Assembly: GCA_021776335.1 (NCBI GenBank) | Contig: JAJFGB010000001.1 | Location: 186,001 to 250,000, forward strand | From: Hyphococcus sp. | GTDB taxonomy: Bacteria > Pseudomonadota > Alphaproteobacteria > Caulobacterales > Parvularculaceae | Direction: 5' to 3' | Length of the DNA: 64,000 nucleotides | Part shown: piece by piece, positions 51,342 through 60,566 of the stretch | Position numbering within the stretch: position 1 is the stretch's first letter | Layout of the letters: each line of letters starts with the position of its first letter | Notes under the pieces: model-generated | Databases searched by the model: none | Seen by the model: the letters and a program-made list of their open reading frames with translations, nothing else | Told to the model about the DNA's origin: nothing | Made by a program: the position numbers and the translations under genes

Positions 51342-52685
51342 ATGAAAGAGATTTTTGGCGCGCTTAAGCTTGATGGTGAAATTGAAACAGTCGGTATAGG
51401 CCGATTGCCGTCGCGTTATGCCGTAACCGATCTTGCGGCCAATTCAATTGGCGCCGTCGGCCTGGCGATTGCCTCATTGATGCGGGCGCTGGGCGCTCCT
51501 GAAGAAAGTTTGAATATTGTCGTTGATCGACGGCTCGCGTCTCATTGGTTTGCCTGGTCAATTCATCCAATTGACTGGCAAATGCCGCCGGTCTGGGACG
51601 CGATCGCCGGTGACTACAAAACGCAAGACGGCTGGATCAAGCTACACACGAACCTGCCGCATCATCGGCGCGCGGCGTGTCAGGCGCTCGGGGTTGATGC
51701 TGAGCGCGCTGCCGTCGAAGCTGCCGTTGCAACATGGAACGGCGACGATCTCGAAACAGCGATTGTTGCGGCTGGCGGCGTTTCAGCAGTAATGCGCAGC
51801 CGCGCAGAATGGATAAGCCATCCCCAGGGGGCAAAAGTCGCAAGCGAGCCGCTTGTTGCATGGCTAAATGCGCGACCGGCTTTGCCAAAAACATGGCGCC
51901 CATCCGCGAACCGTCCGCTGGCGGGAGTGCGTGTGTTGGACCTGACGCGCGTTCTCGCGGGACCGGTCGCCACAAGAACCCTCGCAGGATTTGGCGCTGA
52001 TGTTTTGCGCATTGATCCGCCGGAATGGCAGGAGCCGAACGTCGTGCCGGATATCACGCTCGGCAAATGCTGCGCGCGTCTTGATCTCAAGGAGGCAGAG
52101 GCAAGACGGGTGTTTGAACAACTCCTTGTCGGCGCAGATGTCCTTGTTCATGGATATCGCCCCGGCGCGCTCGATGGATTGGGGTTTGGCGAAGCATGGA
52201 GAAAAAGCACCGCGCCGCATTTGATCGATGTTTCGCTTGATGCTTATGGCTGGACCGGCCCCTGGGCGATGCGCCGTGGGTTTGACAGTCTTGTCCAGAT
52301 GAGCAGCGGTATTGCGAGCGCCGGCATGGGCTGGGCGCAATCGGACAAGCCGACGCCGTTGCCGGTTCAGGCGCTCGATCATGCAACCGGTTATCTGATG
52401 GCCGCTGCGGCGATCAGTTCGCTGACCAGCGCGTTAGAGGGCCGAAAGGTCCATGATGCAAAACTCTCATTGGCGCGCACGGCAGCGTTATTGATTGCCC
52501 ATGAACAAAAAGACGAAGGAGATGCAATTGGCGACGTCCAGCCATCCGATTTTACCGATGACATTGAGGTAACACCCTGGGGCGCTGCGCATCGTCTGAA
52601 ATCTCCGCTTCGCATTGGCGACGTTTCAATGTCGTGGAAGACCCCCGCGAGTGAGCTGGGCGCCGCTGCGCCGCGATGGGCGTGA
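51342..52685 (+). CDS. CoA transferase family III (CaiB/BaiF) protein
   Basis: 447 residues. The family moves CoA between carboxylic acids in the cytoplasm. PLAGVRVLDLTRVLAGPVAT and GADVLRIDPPEWQEPN are the signature of the class III fold, LDLKEAEARRVF and HGYRPGALDGLGFG the second part, and GFDSLVQMSSGI carries the catalytic Asp. The N-terminal 190 residues form an extra domain, with further family-like helices (AVTDLAANSIGAVGLA). It has no partners; the substrate is unknown. Confidence 0.92.
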   Translation: MKEIFGALKLDGEIETVGIGRLPSRYAVTDLAANSIGAVGLAIASLMRALGAPEESLNIVVDRRLASHWFAWSIHPIDWQMPPVWDAIAGDYKTQDGWIKLHTNLPHHRRAACQALGVDAERAAVEAAVATWNGDDLETAIVAAGGVSAVMRSRAEWISHPQGAKVASEPLVAWLNARPALPKTWRPSANRPLAGVRVLDLTRVLAGPVATRTLAGFGADVLRIDPPEWQEPNVVPDITLGKCCARLDLKEAEARRVFEQLLVGADVLVHGYRPGALDGLGFGEAWRKSTAPHLIDVSLDAYGWTGPWAMRRGFDSLVQMSSGIASAGMGWAQSDKPTPLPVQALDHATGYLMAAAAISSLTSALEGRKVHDAKLSLARTAALLIAHEQKDEGDAIGDVQPSDFTDDIEVTPWGAAHRLKSPLRIGDVSMSWKTPASELGAAAPRWA

Positions 52686-53500
52686 CTGGCGCAGCATGCT
52701 GTCCTGGTAACAAATCCAACATTGTTTTAGCAGCAAAAAAATGGGCGACTCCGAAAGCCCGATCTTGTCAAAAACTTCCGCGAATTGAAGCGATTGCTCG
52801 GGAGGCAATTTATGCCGTTTCAAATGCGAGCACTGCTGTCGAAAACATTTGCTGATCTCAAAGCGCCTTATTTTTGATGCGCTGCGCGCGTTGAGTATTA
52901 GAAAGATGACCGCAGATAAACACCCGGGATATCGCTGCCGTGTGAGGTTTAGATGGTTGTCGCTGCCGTCTCTCAATTTTTTCTGTTCAGTCTCAGACGC
53001 TGAGTGGCAATATGTGACGCAATAACATTGATGTTTTTTTGGGACATACCAATGTTTTGTTGGAGCATACCAATGCATAGCGCCGCAGCATCGACACTAC
53101 TCGGTGTAGCGGCGTAACGCATTATGCAAACGCGTCGCAACGTCAATGATGCCGACCTTAGGTGGCATAACATAGCAAATTATGCGTGCCGGACAGCGCT
53201 TTTGCTGCATTTTTTAGAGCAATTTGACGAAATAAAAGGGCTGTCTTCGTGCATTGCAGTGATAAAATATCAACGTAATTTGTATGCGGTGTAGGTACTT
53301 TTTGTGCGATTGGTTTCGTTGCGCGTGATTTATTTGTGCGATCATTAGCGAATTAAAAAAGTCGTTTGCAGACTCCCGCTCAACCAGCATAAGATTGAAT
53401 TTCGGCAGCGTGGTTAAGTGACATCTTGTTGAAAAGAACAGATCAAAAACTCAAACTGCTGGCGCCAGAAAGTGGGGAGCGACAATGTTCTGGAACAACA
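52686..53500. other. AT-rich gap of about 800 bp with direct repeat and hairpin
   Basis: Crossing open frames lack ribosome binding sites and are not protein-like. Seen here: a direct repeat GGGACATACCAATG (53041 on) and GGAGCATACCAATG (53062 on), about 20 nt apart, and a stem-loop CGCCGC (53081-53086)/GCGGCG (53109-53114) enclosing ACAC/GTGT. They may be regulatory sites for the LuxR-type gene at 53501. Composition falls toward AT on its right half. Confidence 0.5.
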
Positions 53501-54250
53501 ATGAATATTCACGATGCAGGCAATCCGCTGGTGACGCTCACCGGTGAAATCGACGCGTGCTTATCGCTTGATGATCTAGGTCAAGCGATTGATCGATATT
53601 CGGACGCAATCGAATATCAGATTGTGCATTTCGGCGTGTCGAAAATAGAAAATGCGCTGATCAGAGACATCGTTTATTCGCGGCCCGTTGTGGGGACGAA
53701 GCTTCAAGTTGCCGATTTTAGCGATGACGTGAGAGTGAAGGCGTATAATGAGGCGCGCGCATTGATGACGCCTTTTGACATTACGCGCCACAAATTTCAG
53801 ACGTGCGATACGGCCAGCTTTGATATTGTGCGCAAGGCCGCGTCGGCCGCCGGAATCGATGGCGTCATTGTTGTTCCCTACCAACATGATACGACGATTT
53901 CCGTTGTGGTGATCCGATGCGCCTATGAGATGTTTTTGGAAAATATCAGCGAAATTTTACCGGCGATCTACACGCTTGTCGCAAAAACCTTTGCGCGCTT
54001 TCCAACATTGGCGAAATGGCCAGATGAATACCGATTGACCCGTCGCGAAGCGGAAGTCTTGCAGGTTTCATCTCAAGGCGCCGGCGAAAAAGATGCCGCC
54101 CGGCAATTGGGCATCAGTATCCATACGGTTCGTATTCATATTGAAAATGCCAAGCGCAAATTAGAGGCGCGCAGCAAAACGCACGCGATTATGCTGGCGA
54201 CGCAAACCGGCGAGATCAGCGCGATGACAAACCAGACCCGCCGGTCATAA
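53501..54250 (+). CDS. LuxR-family transcriptional regulator (autoinducer-domain type)
   Basis: 249 residues from the ATG at 53501; a TTG at 53426 would add 25 residues. The C-terminal HTH (about 185-245) is clear: LTRREAEVLQVSSQGAGEKD, ARQLGISIHTVRIHIENAKR. The N-terminal part (about 15-170) resembles the autoinducer-binding fold in size and in GVIVVPYQHD, but several hallmark aromatic residues are not evident. No luxI-type gene is in the window, so it is a LuxR solo candidate. It could bind an acyl-homoserine lactone or another small ligand. Confidence 0.85.
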   Translation: MNIHDAGNPLVTLTGEIDACLSLDDLGQAIDRYSDAIEYQIVHFGVSKIENALIRDIVYSRPVVGTKLQVADFSDDVRVKAYNEARALMTPFDITRHKFQTCDTASFDIVRKAASAAGIDGVIVVPYQHDTTISVVVIRCAYEMFLENISEILPAIYTLVAKTFARFPTLAKWPDEYRLTRREAEVLQVSSQGAGEKDAARQLGISIHTVRIHIENAKRKLEARSKTHAIMLATQTGEISAMTNQTRRS

Positions 54251-54370
54251 TTTGCATGATTGCCGTCAGGACTGAGCCTTTGACCCGGCCATTGCCAAGG
54301 CTGAACACAGCGCCTAACTGCCCATTTGCCCCGATAAGACGTTGTTAATCTCCATGGACATAATATCGCC

Positions 54371-54389
54371 ATTGTGAGATTATAACATT
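54371..54389. promoter_or_regulatory. Zur-like box upstream of zinc-uptake candidates
   Basis: On the minus strand the site reads AATGTTATAATCTCACAAT. The half AATGTTATAAT is identical to the left half of the alphaproteobacterial Zur consensus as I recall it (AATGTTATAATATAACATT), and the other half matches about five of eight positions. It lies 30 nt before the small gene at 54419 and upstream of the ZnuD-like receptor, which fits zinc repression. Confidence 0.6.
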
Positions 54390-54418
54390 AGAGAGATACG
54401 TTATATCCGGGGATTCAG

Positions 54419-54733
54419 GTGCTGAATCGGAAAGCAGAAGGCTGGAAGTCCAAGAGCCGCGCGGCGTTGATCGCGGCGCTGTTTGCCTTTGCTTTTGCGC
54501 AACTCCTCACCGGCCTCCATGCTGCCAAATATGGCGACGGCCCCCATGATCACATGGGTCAGGCCTGCGTCTTGTCCCTCGCGGCGCCGGGCGGCGACAA
54601 GATTATTGGAACCGCTTCTTTTGTCCTTATTGCCGCTATTGTTCTTTTGGGTTTCGCCACCCAGGCGACTCAAACTGAACGCGCGCCGATCGCCATTCGC
54701 GCTGCCCGCCCACGCGGCCCTCCCAGCCTCTAA
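54419..54733 (+). CDS. Small His-containing protein in the zinc locus
   Basis: 104 residues from a GTG start. A hydrophobic segment (AALIAALFAFAFAQLLTGL) is followed by HAAKYGDGPHDHMGQACVLSL, with three His and one Cys within a short stretch that could bind a metal ion, and a second hydrophobic segment (about 66-84). The tail is basic. It resembles the DUF2946-like small proteins found next to metal-uptake receptors. The ZnuD-like receptor starts 76 nt downstream on the same strand. Confidence 0.65.
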   Translation: MLNRKAEGWKSKSRAALIAALFAFAFAQLLTGLHAAKYGDGPHDHMGQACVLSLAAPGGDKIIGTASFVLIAAIVLLGFATQATQTERAPIAIRAARPRGPPSL

Positions 54734-54809
54734 CAGTCTACCCGTTTTATTTGGTTGATTGTTGTTCGGCGTTTTTGCGTCCGAATGTAAGGCTAGAGGA
54801 ATTATTCCC

Positions 54810-56864
54810 GTGAAAAGAAAATTTGTATCAAGCGTTGCAGCGATTGCTGTTTGCGCACCCGCTATTGTTGTCGCTCAGGAAGAGGGGCACGGCCATATTG
54901 ATGATGAGATCATCGTTACCGGTTCGCCGATCGCTCACCCGGAACATGAAAGTATCATCGCTGCGTCGGTCTTGACTGCGGAAGACCTGGCGTCGCGTGG
55001 AGAGGCGTCGATCGGTGAATTACTGCGCCGCGAGCCGGGCATCTCATCGACATTTTTCGGCCCGGCGGCGAGCCGGCCGGTGATCCGCGGCCTTTCCGGT
55101 GATCGGATCAGCGTCCTCGATGCGGGGATTGGTTCCATCGATGCATCAGCGGTCAGTGATGATCATGCGGTGGCAGTGGAACCGGCGACAGCAGAACGCA
55201 TCGAGATCGTGCGCGGCGCTGCGACGCTTTATTATGGCAGCTCTGCTGCTGGCGGCGTGGTGAATGTTTTTGACGGCCGCATCCCGAATGCTGTTCCCGA
55301 AGATGGTATTGATGGCGGATTGCGCACAAGCATTTCCAGTGTCGATGAAGCGGTGGAGGCAGCGGGCGGCGGCGATATTCATCTTGGCAAGGTCGGCGGT
55401 GCTGATCTCGTGTTTCACTTGGATGGATTTTATCGCAATACCGATGATTACAAGATTCCCGGTTTTGCAGAATCTGAAACCCTGCGCGCCCTTGAAGCGG
55501 CCGCGGCGGGTCCTGGTCCCGTCGAAGAGGAAACTTTTGGCGTTGTTGAAAATTCGGATATTGAATCCAAGGGTGGATCGGCAGGCGCCTCGCTGATCTT
55601 CGATGACGGTTTTATTGGTTTTTCCGGCAAGATTGCGCGGTCGAATTACGCTGTGCCGGGCGGCCATGAAGAAGATGCCGGTGGAGAAGATGAAAGTGTC
55701 CGCATTGATCTCAGGCAGGACCGTTATGATGTGATGGGTGAATATGATGGCGGCTTTCTGATCTTTGATACGGTCAAGCTGCGTATCGGGTACGCCGACT
55801 ATGTGCATCAGGAGTTGGAGGGCGCGGAGATTGGCACAGTCTTTAAAAACGAAGGCTATGAGGGCCGGGTTGAGCTGATTGAAAGAGAGTTCGGTAATTT
55901 CCGTGGCGCTTCGGGCGTTCAATTCAAGCATCGCGATTTTGAAGCGGTCGGCGATGAAGCCTTTACGCCGCCCAATATCACCAATCAGTTTGGCGTCTTT
56001 ACGGTGCGCGAATATGAACAGGATAACTGGCATCTTCAGCTGTCTGGCCGTTATGAACGGACTGATACAGAAGCGAAATCTGTCGCTTTGAAACGGACAT
56101 TTGACGCGTTCAGCATATCCGGCGGCGTTGGCGTCGAACCGAGCGATAATCTTTTTCTGGGCCTTAACATACTGCGCACCGAACGCGCGCCGGCTGCGGA
56201 GGAACTTTTTTCCGACGGGCCGCATCTGGCGACCAATGCCTTTGAGCAGGGCGACCCCACATTGGGTAAGGAAATCGCGCGCGGTGTTGATGCGACCGCT
56301 CATGCGGAACTCGGTCGTGTCTCGGTTACGGTCAACGGGTTTTATACAGACTATAAAAACTTTATCGCGCTGATTCCTAACGGCGCGATTGACGACGGAT
56401 TACCGGTTTTCGAATTTGTCGCGCGGGACGCAGTCTATAAGGGTTTTGAAACAGAAGCCGAGGCGGATCTTTTTTCGGCAGGGGCGTTTGATGTTACAGG
56501 CCGCGCGCAAGTGGATTTTGTGCGCGCTACATTCAAAAATGGCGGCGGAGACGTGCCGCGCATTCCGCCCTTGCGTTCCATCCTCGGACTTGAAGCCACA
56601 TCGCCCCATCTCGATCTACGCGGTGAGATCGAAATCGCAGCCGCCCAGGAAAATATCGCAGCGTCTGAGCTTCCGACCGACGGCTATACGCTGGTCAATC
56701 TTGCGGCTACATGGCGGCCCGGCGGCGAAGATCACGGGCTTTCCATTCAACTTCGCGCAGACAACGTAACGAACGAAGAAGCGCGCCTTGCCACATCATT
56801 TTTAAAAGATGTGGCGCCTTTGCCAGGCCGGAATGTGAAGCTGACCTTGCGCGGCGTCTTTTAG
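54810..56864 (+). CDS. ZnuD-like TonB-dependent zinc receptor
   Basis: 684 residues from a GTG at 54810 (AGAGGA upstream, the signal peptide KRKFVSSVAAIAVCAPAIVV follows). The N-terminus has histidines (EEGHGHIDDE, HPEHES). The plug RPVIRGLSGDRISVLDAGIG, SDDHAVAVEPATAERIEIVR and GPAASRPV matches the ZnuD type of receptor, and a barrel loop holds GGHEEDAGGEDE. It ends LTLRGVF with a terminal Phe. It should import zinc, or a zinc complex, through the outer membrane. The Zur-like box at 54371 and the small His protein support this reading, though zinc specificity is inferred. Confidence 0.9.
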   Translation: MKRKFVSSVAAIAVCAPAIVVAQEEGHGHIDDEIIVTGSPIAHPEHESIIAASVLTAEDLASRGEASIGELLRREPGISSTFFGPAASRPVIRGLSGDRISVLDAGIGSIDASAVSDDHAVAVEPATAERIEIVRGAATLYYGSSAAGGVVNVFDGRIPNAVPEDGIDGGLRTSISSVDEAVEAAGGGDIHLGKVGGADLVFHLDGFYRNTDDYKIPGFAESETLRALEAAAAGPGPVEEETFGVVENSDIESKGGSAGASLIFDDGFIGFSGKIARSNYAVPGGHEEDAGGEDESVRIDLRQDRYDVMGEYDGGFLIFDTVKLRIGYADYVHQELEGAEIGTVFKNEGYEGRVELIEREFGNFRGASGVQFKHRDFEAVGDEAFTPPNITNQFGVFTVREYEQDNWHLQLSGRYERTDTEAKSVALKRTFDAFSISGGVGVEPSDNLFLGLNILRTERAPAAEELFSDGPHLATNAFEQGDPTLGKEIARGVDATAHAELGRVSVTVNGFYTDYKNFIALIPNGAIDDGLPVFEFVARDAVYKGFETEAEADLFSAGAFDVTGRAQVDFVRATFKNGGGDVPRIPPLRSILGLEATSPHLDLRGEIEIAAAQENIAASELPTDGYTLVNLAATWRPGGEDHGLSIQLRADNVTNEEARLATSFLKDVAPLPGRNVKLTLRGVF

Positions 56865-56961
56865 GGGCGCGCGCTCTTGCTTGGCCCGGCACGCTTCTTC
56901 GAAGAGAAAAAATCGACTTACTGATCTGGGCTCTGCATGGCAGCCAGCATATTGCTGGCCA

Positions 56962-57270
56962 CTAACCGCGCCGCGACAGACGGAATAAGAGGTAAGAGAT
57001 TCCAGCTGCGACCAGCGCACCGATCGGCGTTGCCACAAGGGCAGGCATGCCGAAAATGAACTCGATAAAGTGATCTGGCAAAATGTTCCTTGCCATATCC
57101 GGCGCCCAGTGGAGAACGCCCACATGATTGGCGATGAACTGTTCAACGCTGATATCCCAGGCAACATTATCAAGGGTTGCCGCCAACCAGGCGACGTATA
57201 AACTTAATCCGACGCGGATGGATGCGGCGAGCGCGAAAAGCCAGGCAAAAAATCTGATGATCGGACGCAT
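56962..57270 (-). CDS. Small membrane protein, hypothetical
   Basis: 102 residues, two or three hydrophobic segments (about 5-35, 60-95), with an N-terminal FFAWLFALAASIRVGLSLY and a C-terminal PALVATPIGALVAAGISYLLF. Not recognised. Convergent with the ZnuD-like gene. Confidence 0.6.
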   Translation of the reverse strand: MRPIIRFFAWLFALAASIRVGLSLYVAWLAATLDNVAWDISVEQFIANHVGVLHWAPDMARNILPDHFIEFIFGMPALVATPIGALVAAGISYLLFRLSRRG

Positions 57271-57523
57271 AGCAAACCCCTTTTCCTATGAAAACGCTCC
57301 ATTACCTCATATGGCGTCCGGCATTTCCCGCCGCAAGCCGTTTTCGCTGAAATGGCAGTGCATGCGTCAACATCACTGCTGCTCTAAATCGGTTGCGGCG
57401 AACCCCATAGATGAATGAAATTCAACGGTTTTTGGGGTTATGCGCTGATTGCACCCCGTTGCCCGGCAGTGCGCTATTTGTTGTCGGGCGGCCCCGTGAT
57501 TATATGACCATGCGGGAGGGGTT

Positions 57524-58750
57524 ATGTTTAAGCGGGCGCGGTATTTTCGGTGGGTCATCCTGCTCGTCACATTAATTGTGGAGGGCGCGGCTTTTTGGTT
57601 TGGCGGCCCGCAAAGCGGCCTTGACAGCACGCTGACGCAATCGATCATTTTAAAACTCAACCACCCGATGTCATGGACCTGGGTGGGGTGGGCGTCGCTC
57701 AGCATGGCTTGGCTATGGGCGGAACTGGCCTTTTCATTCTATTCGGATGGTCGCCGAACCCGCGCTTTACTCAGACACAACAGCCATGAAAAACTTGTCT
57801 ATGACACTGGCGTTCACTGGCTGGTTCTGTTGAGAGACATCCACCTCAATCAACTTAGTGATGGCGAGAAAACGCGGCTCGAAGAAACAATATTTCCTAA
57901 AGGTGTTAAGCGATCATTCGCGTGGCACGCGATCTGGCAACCGGTGGTGCTGGCGGCGCTGACGCTGCTTTATTTTGTCGGCTGGGCTGCATGGTCAATA
58001 AGAAGCGTTCCTGAAAGCGCGCAATCCTGGTCATCAGCGCTGCAGTCAATCATCCAGCCGATGGTTGAGGGGCCGTTTTCGCTTATCGCCGGCCCGCTGG
58101 AGCAATTTGTCGTCGCCTTACCACAATGGCTGGAAACCTATTACGCCACGACGCGAGGCAATGCGCTTTTGACGCTGGGTGTGATCATTGGTGCGTGGTT
58201 CCTGTTGCGCCTGGCTGCGCGTGTAACGCATAAAATTCCCGCGATACCGGTTTTGTTTCGTTATGGCGCCCGGCTTGCGGTTCTTGCGGGTATTTTTTCA
58301 GTTCTCGCAACGCACTGGTTCGACTGGCTGTCGCCCGCCTATAGTCTAATTCCCCATCATGGCCTGATGGCCGTGGGATTTCTGCCTTTGACCCTCGCAA
58401 GCGCTTTTTACTTCCCGCATATTCTGTTCTGGAGCAGTTGGCGGTATGCGATCGTCCGGGATACGGAAACATTTGAAGCAACATTGATTACGCTGGGCGG
58501 CGTCTTCAACAGTTTGCAGCAGCGGATTAACCTCCAGCGCATTGTGGACACCGATATTCAGCAATGGTGGTGGCAGCGGGTGTTTGATATTGGCGATGTA
58601 GAGCTGAAACAAATGGGCGGTAGTGAGCCGGAGCGCATCCGTCACATTTTCGGACCTCATCGCATGCTTGATGAAATTCGAAATGCGATCAGGGCAAGCA
58701 AAAAGCATTCGGATCAGCGATCAGAGTTTGACGATGCTGAAATGAAGTGA
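57524..58750 (+). CDS. Polytopic membrane protein of unknown function
   Basis: 408 residues. Hydrophobic segments at about 8-26, 46-66, 140-160, 215-235, 250-266 and 275-300. A soluble C-terminal tail (about 315-408) contains RDTETFEATLITLGGVFN and the Arg/His-bearing IRHIFGPHRMLDE. No domain is recognised. GGAGGGG lies just before the ATG at good spacing. No coupled neighbour. Confidence 0.7.
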   Translation: MFKRARYFRWVILLVTLIVEGAAFWFGGPQSGLDSTLTQSIILKLNHPMSWTWVGWASLSMAWLWAELAFSFYSDGRRTRALLRHNSHEKLVYDTGVHWLVLLRDIHLNQLSDGEKTRLEETIFPKGVKRSFAWHAIWQPVVLAALTLLYFVGWAAWSIRSVPESAQSWSSALQSIIQPMVEGPFSLIAGPLEQFVVALPQWLETYYATTRGNALLTLGVIIGAWFLLRLAARVTHKIPAIPVLFRYGARLAVLAGIFSVLATHWFDWLSPAYSLIPHHGLMAVGFLPLTLASAFYFPHILFWSSWRYAIVRDTETFEATLITLGGVFNSLQQRINLQRIVDTDIQQWWWQRVFDIGDVELKQMGGSEPERIRHIFGPHRMLDEIRNAIRASKKHSDQRSEFDDAEMK

Positions 58751-58779
58751 GCGGAACGAGAGGCGCACTCGCTCCACCC

Positions 58780-60441
58780 TTAATTCAAAAATGCCTGTGC
58801 TTCGCGGATTGATGCACGCTGAGGTTTTGCATCGCTTGCGATTTCGACCAGCGCCGTGAAATATTTTGTTGCTGCTGCTTCATCTCCGGCGCCAAGCGCC
58901 GCCCGAGCTGCGCCGTAAAGGCTGTTATAGCGGCGCGGCGAACGGCGCAGCGCCGTTCGATAAGCGCCTAGCGCGTCGGCAAAATTGCCGGTTTCCAGCA
59001 ACATATCGCCGTAAAGCTCTGCTGCCGGCAAAATTTCACCCGGCGTAATTGCATGTTTTTCAGTTGACGCCTCCATTGCCGCTGCGTCGCGCATTTGTTC
59101 GAGCGCAAGATCAACATTTCCCGTTGCATAGGTTTGCCAGGCGCGCGCGGTTGCCGCCTGAATCTCAACCTGCTGCGCCCAATAGGTGCTGGTCGGCGCT
59201 ATAGAAGCACGCAGCGTGTCCAGCGCTGCTATATCCTCATCTGCTTCTCCCGATTTTCCAAGGCGGGCAAAACCAATAGCCCGGGCAAAATGCGTTATTG
59301 CAACATAAGGATCATGGGCCGTTTCCCAGGGAAAAGTGTCCGGCATACGCGGTGTTAACGCGATCGCTGCATTCCAGTCCCGACGCTCCAATGCGTATCG
59401 CGCAGGCAGCGCAGCAAAAGCATATGCGGATCCGTGGGGGCTGGTTTTGTTGTAGGGCGGCTGCAATTCTTCAGCGGTTTTCAAGATTTCCAGCATCGCG
59501 CCGTCGTCGCCTCTTTGCAGGTGAGCGTAAGCGAGATAGTCAAGCGCATGCGTGTAGTGCACATTGATTTCGCCGGTTTTCACACAAATCTCCCAGGCGG
59601 ATGCCGCTGAAATGGTGTTCCAGTCGATTGCCTTTTGCCAGTCGCCCAGCCGCGTATAGATATGCGTCATCATATGGGATGCATGCGGCACCCTGGGCGT
59701 GATCTTGCCATAATGGTCCGCGGTGGCCGCAGCCATTTCTGCCAGCGCCGGATAATCATAGGCGTGGATGAGATAATGATGACCGCCGGGATGGCTTGGG
59801 TTTTCCGCCAAAACGCTTTCCGCCAAAGCGCCGGCCTGTCGCGGTATGGATAAATCCGGATCGCCGGGAGCGGCGGTGGCGCGCAAGGCAAGCGCATGAA
59901 ACGCGCGTGCTTCGAGATCTGCGGGATTTGCTTTGCTCAATGCACTCCAGGCAGACTCAAATTTTGCAAGCCGCTCACGTTCGGTTCGCGCGGCAGCGTC
60001 TTCGTAATAGGCGCGCGTCGTTTCAAGATAGGCATTTTCCCGTTCCGAATGGCCGCCAAGCGCCAGAGACTTTTTGACGAGGTTTAAGCCCTCTTCGAGT
60101 TTTGCGGGAGACGGCGTGTCGGGCCAAAGCGGATGAAGAAATGTCATCGCTTGCCCCCAATAGGCGAGGGCGCAATCGGGATCAGCATCGTCCGCCATGC
60201 CAAAGACGAAATTCGCTTCATCATACATCATGTGATGCAACAGAGCGACGCCGCGCTCGACCAGCGGCGCAGCATCGGCATTGCAGCCGACCGGGAAATT
60301 GACGTCGCCGACTGGCGTTTCCAACACGTTAAAATAAATCGCGTCCGAGGTTTCTATTTGTCGTTCCCCGCCACAAGCAGAAAGCGCCAGCGCGAGACAG
60401 CTGCCAATCGCTATGCCAATCGTGTTATTGGTTCCGCTCAT
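58780..60441 (-). CDS. TPR-repeat lipoprotein
   Basis: 553 residues from the ATG at 60441 (the frame is open to 60570, but this start opens a lipoprotein signal ending LSAC, Cys23). The mature protein begins with a region holding HHMMYDEANFVFG, then a long array of helical repeats: about 95-125, 200-260, 340-420 and 480-545 have TPR-like spacing (DALGAYRTALRRSPRRYNSL). It resembles envelope TPR proteins that scaffold other proteins. The class V aminotransferase gene lies 125 bp upstream on the same strand. Confidence 0.85.
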   Translation of the reverse strand: MSGTNNTIGIAIGSCLALALSACGGERQIETSDAIYFNVLETPVGDVNFPVGCNADAAPLVERGVALLHHMMYDEANFVFGMADDADPDCALAYWGQAMTFLHPLWPDTPSPAKLEEGLNLVKKSLALGGHSERENAYLETTRAYYEDAAARTERERLAKFESAWSALSKANPADLEARAFHALALRATAAPGDPDLSIPRQAGALAESVLAENPSHPGGHHYLIHAYDYPALAEMAAATADHYGKITPRVPHASHMMTHIYTRLGDWQKAIDWNTISAASAWEICVKTGEINVHYTHALDYLAYAHLQRGDDGAMLEILKTAEELQPPYNKTSPHGSAYAFAALPARYALERRDWNAAIALTPRMPDTFPWETAHDPYVAITHFARAIGFARLGKSGEADEDIAALDTLRASIAPTSTYWAQQVEIQAATARAWQTYATGNVDLALEQMRDAAAMEASTEKHAITPGEILPAAELYGDMLLETGNFADALGAYRTALRRSPRRYNSLYGAARAALGAGDEAAATKYFTALVEIASDAKPQRASIREAQAFLN

Positions 60442-60566
60442 TATTTTTCCGCCCTGAATAAATGTCTGTTGGGGCCTATAGCATATTTGGCAAAAAACAC
60501 CTCGTGTTTTTGCAGGGTGTGCGGGTTTGGACGCAAACGCGCGGCGCATCTCACATGTTCTAAATC

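Noticed and set aside
52626-53078. Open frame of 150 codons on the minus strand in the 52.7-53.5 kb gap
   Set aside because: It partly overlaps the CoA transferase gene, lacks a ribosome binding site, and its start carries a DNA repeat (KHWYVPKKH-type).
55146-56303. Long open frame on the minus strand inside the ZnuD-like receptor gene (385 codons)
   Set aside because: Composition is that of a shadow of the receptor gene; no ribosome binding site and no family features.
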